Positions 21,201 to 28,406 of a stretch of DNA of 64,000 nucleotides are shown here, piece after piece (positions within the stretch are counted from its first letter, which is position 1; each line of letters starts with the position of its first letter). The notes under the pieces were generated by a model that saw only the letters and a program-made list of their open reading frames with translations, did no database searches and was not told the origin of the DNA. The DNA lies in contig BCGQ01000002.1 of the NCBI GenBank assembly GCA_001599355.1, positions 261,554 to 325,553 of the forward strand, written 5' to 3'. A program made the translations under genes and the position numbers. Origin of the DNA: Nakazawaea peltata (taxonomy: Eukaryota > Ascomycota > Pichiomycetes > Alaninales > Pachysolenaceae).

Positions 21201-21703
21201 TCGATCAATCCGATTCAAGTATTAGTTTTGACCAAGAATTTTACACAAGGTCTGGAGATGACACTATTCGGAGAGAAATCCCATTGACAATTACTACAAA
21301 AACTTATTGGAAAAGAATTGGTCAAGATCAAGTCAATGTATTCAATACTCCGCCTGTTCAGATCACTCTTTCACTTTTTGATCCTCGTTGTCTATTACAA
21401 ACTACCGATCATAAAGACGGATCAGTCACCTTGGAATATGTAATTGAGAATCCCGTGCCTAGATTATTCCAATTTTCATGTCAGTTTTTGGATGAAAATA
21501 CACGACTTTTATCGGGAGATTTGGCCCATAACACCTTCCCAGTGCTTCCCTTCACATGGCAACGACTCTCGTATAGAGTTAAGATGAAGGCTGGGGACAA
21601 GCTTCCACAATTCAAAGTGTTTGATCTTCAGTACAGAGTTACATTGCCGATTTTGTTCACCGATGACCTTTTCAATTCGGAAGAGATCTTTGTAGGTATA
21701 TAG
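18275..21703 (+). CDS. TRAPPC11-like trafficking protein (foie gras/Gryzun)
   Basis: Large subunit of the TRAPP III-type tethering complex acting in ER-Golgi transport and autophagy. 1,142 residues, close to human TRAPPC11 (1,133). The N terminus LPIEYTFQPHPLVFIQGL matches the start typical of filamentous-fungal and fission-yeast TRAPPC11. The foie-gras domain spans about residues 300-610, with a conserved block around PNPGFLCLQAVSLVEKRR and a tetratricopeptide-like YYYQTGQYSTAIETFKEC; the C-terminal half is beta-rich Gryzun-type sequence. A Ser/Thr-rich insert (about 110-150) lies between. S. cerevisiae has no TRAPPC11, so the alternative is a Trs130/TRAPPC10 homologue, but the N terminus argues against that. 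Convergent with FPR1, 19 bp apart. Confidence 0.85.
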   Translation: MPSLPIEYTFQPHPLVFIQGLGKNGIPQGSLKDLKRPSSPVVENPLLNDADKIVRMHETLRSSAGLEFVSLFKKYSVPEDCSWNDDLIKSQNPAFQKYRIKLIDNEVILPRTGGVRNSSGTSTPSDVGSELTEQSASGSNSNQSPLSPFNEESELFPDGLISVNWVQKYKDIIPAVFISIHEINPDLPEAEQQLAEKGLAEDIKNLKEGISSRGIRFISILVSSSPAPLTLELVDMISRLKKSTGLTAKNAMIFLPSGTEREMKQFVSQIITTIKPLTLEFYTTIEKKIKKKKSRQSSAQVSQVPQGLLQPFWDTRYLIKLAIITEFKSEIDHLLKYWEQAYSSLSEIFMLLSRDNKRWSEFRELLDFISFHIIRNILYLEDCNLAYTKFDAHLQNVVTCLKKHEIKPKCYSVLTWFSCQFRWLLDLLEFVPDELIPLKYPYQLTTKSHLSMPNPGFLCLQAVSLVEKRRNEAKNYSDGDFIDPYISLPIEEEVKYDYSTECTTLLKKALVFFNKSGLFKRTENYIRYQMATYYYQTGQYSTAIETFKECHEGFLSEDWNVLDSKISKGIYDSAVLMGDNEEITRGFLRLGLIKNMSLTQDIKDTVLKEQSNYVKVNDIEMFSGEFIFKKPEYSKSESLDCQLVLKSDLNDWLRQKLVIQKVKLELDNIEIELNLRGDIAYDKVQKVELSKSESHYNGDVSFNGDQDFHCFQLTNIFANEVAKKTMTPSVIILALLDDKVPVEISIPLNKAEKSGHRYPWYIDYNGDLRQQYLKLYTPLEIKVLPRRPELVFEVDHSNLLKNYYIGEKVLLPFIVKNNDHERVTIELEADLEFGSGWNDGTDSKHKFILESQTEDRLNLVFSIPSEYSLKTLKFNVKIWLYAGDNTLPIIEEKGVIIDIARPLKARLLILPRLREEDMPSPFVNSGGANIPIPTRYWCGRTNIVLHTDIEMVDCKLDIEHSKMFDMKLVEGTKNRIDQSDSSISFDQEFYTRSGDDTIRREIPLTITTKTYWKRIGQDQVNVFNTPPVQITLSLFDPRCLLQTTDHKDGSVTLEYVIENPVPRLFQFSCQFLDENTRLLSGDLAHNTFPVLPFTWQRLSYRVKMKAGDKLPQFKVFDLQYRVTLPILFTDDLFNSEEIFVGI

Positions 21704-21722
21704 AAATGTATTATCTATACAA

Positions 21723-22285
21723 TCAGTTGACACCCAATAATTCAACTTCGAAAATCAAAGTAGCGTTTGGAGGGATCAAACCTGGGAAACCTCTGTTACC
21801 GTAAGCCAAAGGACCTGGGATGGTCAACTTGGCGGTCTCACCGACAGACAATTGAGGAATGGCTTCGTCCCAACCCTTGATGACTTGACCGACACCAATG
21901 TAGGTTTGGAAAGGCTTTCCACGGTCTCTGGAAGAGTCGAATTTCTTACCGTTTTCCAAGGTACCAACGTAGTGGATGGTGACTAAGTCACCGGCCTTTG
22001 GGAAAGTTTTTCCGTCACCTAATGCGGGTGTTAGTAAAAGTGTGTCAAATAATATCGAATCCAATCATCAATTAATATCAATTGTTAATTACAATCAATA
22101 GGTGTGGTGGATCATCAATTGATATTGGTCGGTGTTGGGCTTTACATACCTGGTGAAATTCTCTCAATTTGAACAGACATTGTAGGAGTAGTGTTGAAAA
22201 ATGATCTAGTAAATAAACCTGAACGAGTAGTATTGAAACTAGTTGGTCTGATGAATGATCTTCTTGCAATCGAACTAGCTAACAT
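21723..22285 (-). CDS. FPR1: FKBP12-type peptidyl-prolyl isomerase, two exons, with in-frame mitochondrial-type extension
   Basis: Cytosolic prolyl isomerase, receptor of FK506 and rapamycin. Exon 2 (21723-22018) carries the FKBP core ([52 protein letters not shown]). Exon 1 ends at 22150 in RISP plus one base, and splicing gives [15 protein letters not shown]. From the ATG at 22180 ([11 protein letters not shown]) the product is 108 residues, the classic FKBP12 size. The same frame is open 35 codons further up to an ATG at 22285, encoding a basic, acid-free, Ser/Thr/Arg-rich leader ([16 protein letters not shown]...) that looks like a mitochondrial presequence. One gene may thus give cytosolic and mitochondrial forms. 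The family and intron are clear; dual targeting is inferred. Confidence 0.93.
22019..22149 (-). other. FPR1 intron
   Basis: 131 bp on the minus strand: GTATGT at its 5' end (22149), branch TACTAAC at 22030-22036, acceptor CATTAG ending at 22019, 11 bases after the branch heptamer. It lies in the glycine codon of ISPG. Confidence 0.93.
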
Positions 22286-22456
22286 CTTTATGGTTGGTTA
22301 AATGAATTCAAGTGGAAGGAAAGAGAAAAAGCGGGAAAGATGGACGACAAGGCAAGACAGGGGGCAAGTTGCTAGGGCAAAAATGATTTTTGGCGCAACA
22401 AAAATTTAGGGCAAGGGCATGTACAAAGGTAGGGTAACGGTCTAATATACATATAT

Positions 22457-23410
22457 TTATTTCTTTCTAGTTGATCTTCTTCTGGAAGTTGAAGGGGTGG
22501 CCAGTTGGGTAGTTGATGGTGCTGGGGTTGCCGATTGAGCTGGAGAATCGGTGTGTTGAGTGGACTTTCTCAAATTGTGTCTTGTGGCCGGTTTCGATGG
22601 GGTCTGTTCAGGCAGACTTTGAGCTGTTGAAGATTGCAGTGGAGGAGCAGTTGCCGGAGGAACAGGTCCATGAGAACGAGTAGATCTTCTAGTGGATGGA
22701 GTGGCTGTAGCTGGAGTAGCAGTAGCGTGAGATTTTGCAGCTTTTGATGCTGGTGTTTGCGTCAGCTTCAGCAGAGCAAATGAACGAGTACGTTTTCTAG
22801 TATTTCTTGAAGTTGAAGAAGCAGATGCTTCAGAATTATCCGAGACAGCTCCATCGCTCTCGCCATCTTTACCTTCACTGTGTGCTGGTTTGATAGGAGT
22901 TGATGTGGACTTCTTTCTTGAAGATTTCCTTGTCCTCAGCAGCAGCAGCAGCAGTGACTTTGGCTCATCAGTTCCTGTAGAAGTTGTAGATTTCAGATCA
23001 TCCAGATCTGGTGATTGTCTACGTGTACTGGATCTTGTTAAAACAGTACGTTTCGATTCACTCTTGGTCTCATCTTCATCGTCATCTTCATCTTCACTTC
23101 CACTTCCACTTCCCACAGAATCTTCATCACTCTCATCAACATGTGACTTCTTCTTGGTCTTTTCATCTTCTTTCTCTTCATTATTCTCCGAGTCTTCAGA
23201 TTCATTACTTAATGCTTCCAAATCATCCAAATTGTATAATGACTCCAATTTCTCTAGCACATCTTTCTTAGTAACAGACGCCGTCGTAACAGTAGCGTTG
23301 ATATTCTTCACAATACTAGTCAAGTTGGTGGACTTATTTTCACCTAAAGGCTTGGATGTTGCCACAGATTTCAAGAATATGATTTCTTCTTCGTGACTCC
23401 AACTACGCAT
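22457..23410 (-). CDS. EAF7: NuA4 histone acetyltransferase subunit Eaf7-like
   Basis: Subunit of the NuA4/TINTIN module (with Eaf3 and Eaf5) that acetylates H4. 317 residues from the ATG at 23410. The N-terminal Eaf7/MRGBP domain (residues 1-75) shows WSHEEEIIFLKSVATSKPLG and LEKLESLYNLDDLEALSNE, matching the family pattern. The rest is disordered: an acidic stretch (about 75-125) and then a Ser/Thr/Ala/Arg-rich basic tail with TRKR and RRSTRKK. Six consecutive CTG codons (22937-22954) sit in this tail; as alanines they fit its Ala-rich character, as leucines they would not. A further CTG cluster in the SFA-xx-K-x-TQTPASKAAK segment behaves the same way. Divergent from NAM9. Confidence 0.82.
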   Translation of the reverse strand: MRSWSHEEEIIFLKSVATSKPLGENKSTNLTSIVKNINATVTTASVTKKDVLEKLESLYNLDDLEALSNESEDSENNEEKEDEKTKKKSHVDESDEDSVGSGSGSEDEDDDEDETKSESKRTVLTRSSTRRQSPDLDDLKSTTSTGTDEPKSLLLLLLRTRKSSRKKSTSTPIKPAHSEGKDGESDGAVSDNSEASASSTSRNTRKRTRSFALLKLTQTPASKAAKSHATATPATATPSTRRSTRSHGPVPPATAPPLQSSTAQSLPEQTPSKPATRHNLRKSTQHTDSPAQSATPAPSTTQLATPSTSRRRSTRKK

Positions 23411-23674
23411 TGTGCTGACACTGTGATGACTACTGCTGTACCAACTGTACCAACTCTTCACCAAGTAACCGCTCGACCTTTTGCCTCGATCGATTCTCAA
23501 AATGATAAACTGCTCACGACCATCAGATATTCCAAAGTGATATTCTGCTCAGTCGTGCACCACCAATTCCCCTTTAGGAATACGAAAATTTTTTCACCAA
23601 ATCACCGACTTTATTAAGAAAGCCCGGATTGTTCAAAGGATTCATTGAGTTGATAGTGTGGAGAAAGAGTCAAG

Positions 23675-25096
23675 ATGCCGAGAAAAGCTCAGTTATTGAA
23701 GTCTCTTTCGAGAGGACGTGTCCGCGCCTCGATGAATAAGTATAATATCTTCAACTTGTACAAGCATCGGTCATCCAAGCAGCTGATCTCTCCTTTGAAC
23801 TCTTTTAGACAACAGTGGTACGCCAAGCAAGAGACCAGAGCTTATCATGGAGAACATATCAGAGAAGGAAGATGGAAGACGTTCTTTGATCCTAAATTGA
23901 AGGGTGTGGCTCAATTGGATGCCTCCTTGAGTGGAGCTCAGGAGTTACCTACCCCATTAATGATGCAAACTTATGCTGTATTGGAGAAAAGATTGGATTT
24001 CGCCGTCTTTAGAGCTATGTTCTCATCTTCGATCAGACAATCGAGACAATTTATCTTGGGAAGATCTGTTAAGGTCAATGGTGTTATAATAAGTGATCCA
24101 AACTATACTTTGAAACCGGGAGATATGTTCTCTGTTGACCCTGAGAAGGTTTTGTATGCATTGGGGAGAAAGAAGCCTAGTTTAAGAGAGGCTATCAATA
24201 TCGATAATATCCAAATTGCCAAATGGAATAAATATGTCGAGAGTGCTAGACTGAAACCATATGAGTTTTGGTTGAAAAGACAAGAAAAATTGGAGAAAAA
24301 GAAGCAAGTTCAAAGTACTCAATTTGAAGATGTTTCTGATGAGTTCACCGAGCTCGAAATTAAGGAGAAGAATGAGAAGATCTTCAACTCCATGTTGGCC
24401 AGACAACGTAATACCACTAGAGCCACTGTTTTCCATGATATAATAATCACTTTGAAGGAGAACAAGGGTAAACTGTCAGCTGGATCGTTTGTTGCTCAAT
24501 TTGGTAGTGAGTTAAGTAAGAAATGTGTCGAAGTTGTCGAATTATTAGGCCCAAATAATGCTATTTTACAAGCTGAGAAACTTGAAGACTTTGAGACTTT
24601 ACTCTCCACCAACACTGAAGAACTGAAACAGGATAAATCTTTCAATCTTCGGAAAGTTAAACAATTGATCAGTGAAATCCACAGTGATTATCAAAATAAG
24701 TTGAGAGAAGATGCCGAGAAGCTGCAAGTAGATCCTTCTAGTGTCACTGAACAATATAATGCAGGATGGACTCGTGGATTAAGAAAACACCGTCCTGTTC
24801 CTCCTGCCGATGAGGTAATTGAAGCTGGTGAAGACTCTGTTGAAATCAGTTTACCATGGCAAAAGGGTCTCTTTGGAAGACAAGATGCTACTAAGAAGTA
24901 TTTCACACCATGGCAACCAAGACCATTCTTGAGTACAGTAGCTATTTTACCTCATCATCTTGAGATCTCTTTTGATACTTGTCATGCTATTTACTTAAGA
25001 GATCCTGTTGCTAGACCTGGTGCTTCTGAAGTTATTTCTCCATTATCGGTAGATCTTCATAAGAGAGCTTATATGTGGTATCTTAAGCATTCCTGA
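23675..25096 (+). CDS. NAM9: mitochondrial small ribosomal subunit protein uS4m
   Basis: Mitochondrial ribosomal protein S4, an early assembly protein of the 37S subunit; mutants in S. cerevisiae suppress mitochondrial ochre mutations. 473 residues (486 in yeast). N terminus PRKAQLLKSLSRGRVRAS and NLYKHR are typical of Nam9. The S4 RNA-binding domain lies at about residues 105-160 (LEKRLDFAVFRAMFSSSIRQSRQ, then VKVNGVIISDPNYTLKPGD). The C-terminal half is a fungal-specific extension ending in a conserved block with SFDTCHAIYLRDPVARPG. Confidence 0.95.
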   Translation: MPRKAQLLKSLSRGRVRASMNKYNIFNLYKHRSSKQLISPLNSFRQQWYAKQETRAYHGEHIREGRWKTFFDPKLKGVAQLDASLSGAQELPTPLMMQTYAVLEKRLDFAVFRAMFSSSIRQSRQFILGRSVKVNGVIISDPNYTLKPGDMFSVDPEKVLYALGRKKPSLREAINIDNIQIAKWNKYVESARLKPYEFWLKRQEKLEKKKQVQSTQFEDVSDEFTELEIKEKNEKIFNSMLARQRNTTRATVFHDIIITLKENKGKLSAGSFVAQFGSELSKKCVEVVELLGPNNAILQAEKLEDFETLLSTNTEELKQDKSFNLRKVKQLISEIHSDYQNKLREDAEKLQVDPSSVTEQYNAGWTRGLRKHRPVPPADEVIEAGEDSVEISLPWQKGLFGRQDATKKYFTPWQPRPFLSTVAILPHHLEISFDTCHAIYLRDPVARPGASEVISPLSVDLHKRAYMWYLKHS

Positions 25097-25691
25097 ATAA
25101 ATCGTGTATATATTGAGAGGTGTAGCGAAGTATATTATAGGATTGGAGTATGTAGGTGGGAACAAAGGTCGTGCATAGCTAATTTACGAATTGGGATATA
25201 TTATGTAAGCATTCCTACACACAGTAGCTCATAGTATTACAGTATAGTACAGTATAGGGAATAGTAAATAGTACAAAATAGTAGTACAGTACAACTAGTG
25301 GGTTATATACTGCAACGGTGTGATCTAGTATGTTACAATGTGTTATCTTAGGTAGTCATACTATATAGCCGTAACATAGTACAATAGCATAGTACTGCAG
25401 CATAGTATAGTAGCATGGTATAGCACAGTATAGTTGTATAGTATAGTTGTATACTAAAATTGTATTGATAGCAGAATTGTAGTAATGCTCTTCGTATAGT
25501 ATAGTATTAACCCAAAAATAATCCAATATCCCCTTTTTGATTTTCCATTTTGATTTTCCATTTCCTTTTCCATCTTAGTTTTCCTTTTTAGGTTCTTTTC
25601 TTACCTTCTTTCAGTTTAGATCTGACATTCTCACCTTCACCCCTCTCATATTGCCGCTAGGACTGAGACAGCAGACTCAAACTATAAAAGA
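25097..25691. other. NAM9-MTQ1 intergenic region with AGTATAGT-like repeats
   Basis: 595 bp. From about 25220 to 25510 the + strand is a degenerate repeat built on AGTATAGTA, GTACAGTA and CATAGTATAG, with dozens of TAG trinucleotides. GGTCGTGCA (25167-25175) is a copy of the recurrent intergenic motif. The last 150 bp before MTQ1 are T-rich with TTTTCCATTT repeats. No gene seen. Confidence 0.55.
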
Positions 25692-25697
25692 TTGACG

Positions 25698-26600
25698 ATG
25701 CCTAGAATCCGTCCATTTGATTTCCTTACTTCATTACGTCGAGATCCAGATATTTGTCGCCTACTTCCTGTGTGTAGGACAGTGAACCAAGCTCAAACAG
25801 AGCTTCGATGGATTCGTAATGAGCTTCCGACCTCAAAACATCGTGGTGCTGTCAGATTAAGAGCACTGTTCTTCCCTTTACAATATATCTTAGGTAATCA
25901 GCCCTTTGGAAACACCGAAATACTATGTGCTCCTGGAGTTCTTATCCCTAGAAATGATACTGAAGAATGGTGTCTTGAAGTGGTGCGATCAGAAGTTATC
26001 CGACCAGGATTTCGTATTTTAGATGCTTGTACTGGGTCTGGATGTATTCCAATCCTTTTGGCATCCCAATGTAGCGATATAAATGTAGTTGGGACTGATA
26101 TTTCTAACCAAGCATTGACACTATCAAGTCAGAACTTGACTCATAATGAACAAGTACTTAAAAGTACTGTCGAATTCCATAAGAACAATATCTTTGATGA
26201 GGATCTGATGTCGAAGCTACCTTCAGGGAAATTCGATTTGGTGATCTCCAATCCTCCATATATACCAAGTAACGAATTCAGTTTGAGAGGAGGCATGGAG
26301 AGATCTGTTATGTTATATGAGCCTCGTCTTGCCCTTGAAGGGGATACAGAGGTTTTTGATACTTTGGTGAGAAATATTGTAGTGAAGTCAGGAGCAAGAG
26401 GGTTTATATTTGAGCTTTCTGGGATGAGACAAGTCCAGCATACTATGAAGTTAGTCGAGAAGTATTTAAGAGATTGGAATTTCGGATATAGAGTTGATTC
26501 AAATGATCAAATCCGTAATGCAATTGGATGGAAATCGGGTTCAGATATGGAATTGTTGAGACAGCTTTGTACTCAAGTGGTGATAAATAGGAATCAATAA
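25698..26600 (+). CDS. MTQ1: mitochondrial release-factor glutamine N5-methyltransferase
   Basis: HemK/PrmC family enzyme that methylates the GGQ glutamine of the mitochondrial release factor Mrf1 using S-adenosylmethionine. 300 residues (314 in S. cerevisiae). Shows PLQYILGNQPFG, the peptide-release-factor methylase lead block, PRNDTEEW, the SAM motif ILDACTGSGCIPILLA, and the catalytic NPPYIPSNEF motif that marks N-methylation of amides. The ATG at 25698 starts a short basic leader (MPRIRPFDFLTSLRR) that could be a mitochondrial signal. Confidence 0.93.
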   Translation: MPRIRPFDFLTSLRRDPDICRLLPVCRTVNQAQTELRWIRNELPTSKHRGAVRLRALFFPLQYILGNQPFGNTEILCAPGVLIPRNDTEEWCLEVVRSEVIRPGFRILDACTGSGCIPILLASQCSDINVVGTDISNQALTLSSQNLTHNEQVLKSTVEFHKNNIFDEDLMSKLPSGKFDLVISNPPYIPSNEFSLRGGMERSVMLYEPRLALEGDTEVFDTLVRNIVVKSGARGFIFELSGMRQVQHTMKLVEKYLRDWNFGYRVDSNDQIRNAIGWKSGSDMELLRQLCTQVVINRNQ

Positions 26601-26708
26601 TATGTACTCTTCCTATATAGCATATCAACATACACTATCTACATAAACTAAGCATAAACTACACAGAAATTACCTTACTAATTGTATATTATCTATGCAC
26701 TGAATACA

Positions 26709-28133
26709 TCACTGATCAATCTTCACCTTTTTCAGTTCAGAATCATCCTCTTCACTAGCCGAAACCGTCTCCGATCTGAGTTGCTCCAGCTTCCTCTTCT
26801 CCTTTCTAGCAACACCACGACCAACGGCAGTGACTCCTCCCTCTTTAGGAAGTACTCTGGTTCCCCATAATACAAAACCTCCTCCACCTCTCATAGTCAT
26901 CAATGGATGAATTCTACCTGGGATGGTCTGGAAAGGTCTAACTCTAGAAGAATAGATATTAGGGTTGATAACTCTCAAGTCCTTGGCGATTGCATGCTGG
27001 GTTTCCAACAACACTTCTTTGAACTGAGAATATATGACAAGAGGTCTTGACCCACTAAGGTAATCAAGAAGTTTAGGAACTAAAGTGACAGGATAAGTAG
27101 CGGCACAGTAAATTAAACCGTCAAAGTCGGCCTCTTGAACCATCTTGAGAGTCTTATTAGTCTCAATGGCTCTAATTTTACGACGTTTCTGTTGCTCTCT
27201 TCTATGTTCATTCATGTCAGCCAATTCTTCTGGAGTCTTCTCTTCAAAGGTCAACATTTCCAGTTCTGGTTCAAAGAATTGCAACCAATTTACGGGTCTA
27301 ACCATTTCATTTACTAATTCTTCTGGATAATTGGAGGATTTCAAGGTAATTAAGTTGGCATGTTCATTCTCATGGGCCAAGATAATCGTACCTTCACCTT
27401 GCATTCTCTCCATCATCGCATATACAACTACACCTCCGGTCTCATCTAAGACCAAATACTTACCACCAGGTCTGACGTCACCTAAGTTCATCATGAGTCC
27501 TAAAGTCTCCTCACTCAAATCCATAACCCTATTGACATCCTTATCAATGTAATATTGCAACATCTGAGTGGATCCTAAGTATTCTACGGTGAAACGTTTT
27601 AAAAACTTCTGTTCTTTACGTTTCAAATATTTATCTTGGGAGAACTTGGTTTTCAAGTCAAAACCTTCATGGGACTCAATGATTTTGTTAATAATATCTT
27701 GACCTCCTTTCAGCTTCTTCAAAATTTCGATGTCATCACTCGACAATTTTTGGATTTTCGACCCAATATCGATGATATTTTGGTTACTTTCACTGCTTTT
27801 TATCACATCCAACACCAGTTGAGGGGTTGGGGTTGAGCCACTGGATTCATTTTCCCTCGAGTCAGCATCTCCCTTATCACCTTTATAAGTCATACTCAGA
27901 ATCGGAATCACTGTTTTGTCCTCCTGAACCTCAAATGACTGTCCCAATGGGTACCCAATGATCCCATCACATAAAAAGGTACCGAATTTACCTAAATTGA
28001 TAGTACCACCACGTCTTACTTCGATAATCTTCATACCTGTCGAGGGTAACCTCAACAATACGAACTGGTTCTCCTCAATTTGCTCAGTTTTCTTCAAGAA
28101 CATCCTCCTGCCTTCACTTATCAATACCATCAT
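26709..28133 (-). CDS. TRM6: tRNA (adenine58-N1) methyltransferase non-catalytic subunit
   Basis: Gcd10/Trm6, the tRNA-binding partner of Trm61 in the nuclear complex that makes m1A58, needed for initiator tRNA stability. 474 residues (478 in S. cerevisiae). Shows VLLRLPSTGMKIIEV and GGTINLGKFGTF at the N terminus, KFLKRFTVEYLGSTQMLQYYIDK in the middle, and DVRPGGKYLVLDETGGVVVYA, the degenerate methyltransferase fold. The C terminus is basic/acidic (VARKEKRKLEQLRS). The first two codons are both ATG; a third at 28103 is possible. Divergent from NOP2, another RNA methyltransferase, with 273 bp between starts. Confidence 0.93.
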   Translation of the reverse strand: MMVLISEGRRMFLKKTEQIEENQFVLLRLPSTGMKIIEVRRGGTINLGKFGTFLCDGIIGYPLGQSFEVQEDKTVIPILSMTYKGDKGDADSRENESSGSTPTPQLVLDVIKSSESNQNIIDIGSKIQKLSSDDIEILKKLKGGQDIINKIIESHEGFDLKTKFSQDKYLKRKEQKFLKRFTVEYLGSTQMLQYYIDKDVNRVMDLSEETLGLMMNLGDVRPGGKYLVLDETGGVVVYAMMERMQGEGTIILAHENEHANLITLKSSNYPEELVNEMVRPVNWLQFFEPELEMLTFEEKTPEELADMNEHRREQQKRRKIRAIETNKTLKMVQEADFDGLIYCAATYPVTLVPKLLDYLSGSRPLVIYSQFKEVLLETQHAIAKDLRVINPNIYSSRVRPFQTIPGRIHPLMTMRGGGGFVLWGTRVLPKEGGVTAVGRGVARKEKRKLEQLRSETVSASEEDDSELKKVKIDQ

Positions 28134-28146
28134 CTCATCTTTGTTA

Positions 28147-28332
28147 ACTCTGAAAATTTTTCAAATAGACGTTTTGGGGCAGGATAGTGGGATCTGCCCC
28201 TCAAATTTCCTGATTGGGAACACTATCGACTCCTCTTCTTGCCCTGCCCTACCTCATCTCTTTGCACAGCACTTTACGAATTATTGAAAATTTTTATTAG
28301 GAAAAAAATTTTTCAGCCTGCAAAAATTTTTA
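28147..28332. promoter_or_regulatory. RRPE-like and PAC-like elements between TRM6 and NOP2
   Basis: The shared promoter holds four AAAATTTTT-type blocks: TGAAAATTTTTCA (28151-28163), TTGAAAATTTTTA (28284-28296), AAAAAAATTTTTCA (about 28302-28314) and CAAAAATTTTTAA (28321-28333), plus a CTCATC core at 28253-28258. These resemble the RRPE (TGAAAAATTTT) and PAC (GATGAG) elements of yeast ribosome-biogenesis genes, which suits both genes. Similar A/T blocks arise easily in AT-rich DNA, so the call is tentative. Confidence 0.45.
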
Positions 28333-28406
28333 AGCTTAAAATTTGTTTTAAGAGTTGAGAGAAGGGAGTTGATCTTGGTGATTTGAGTAGATATTAAGGT
28401 TGAAAA

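Noticed and set aside
22890-23396. 168-codon + strand frame opposite EAF7
   Set aside because: Shadow of the acidic and Ser-rich EAF7 repeats read on the other strand.
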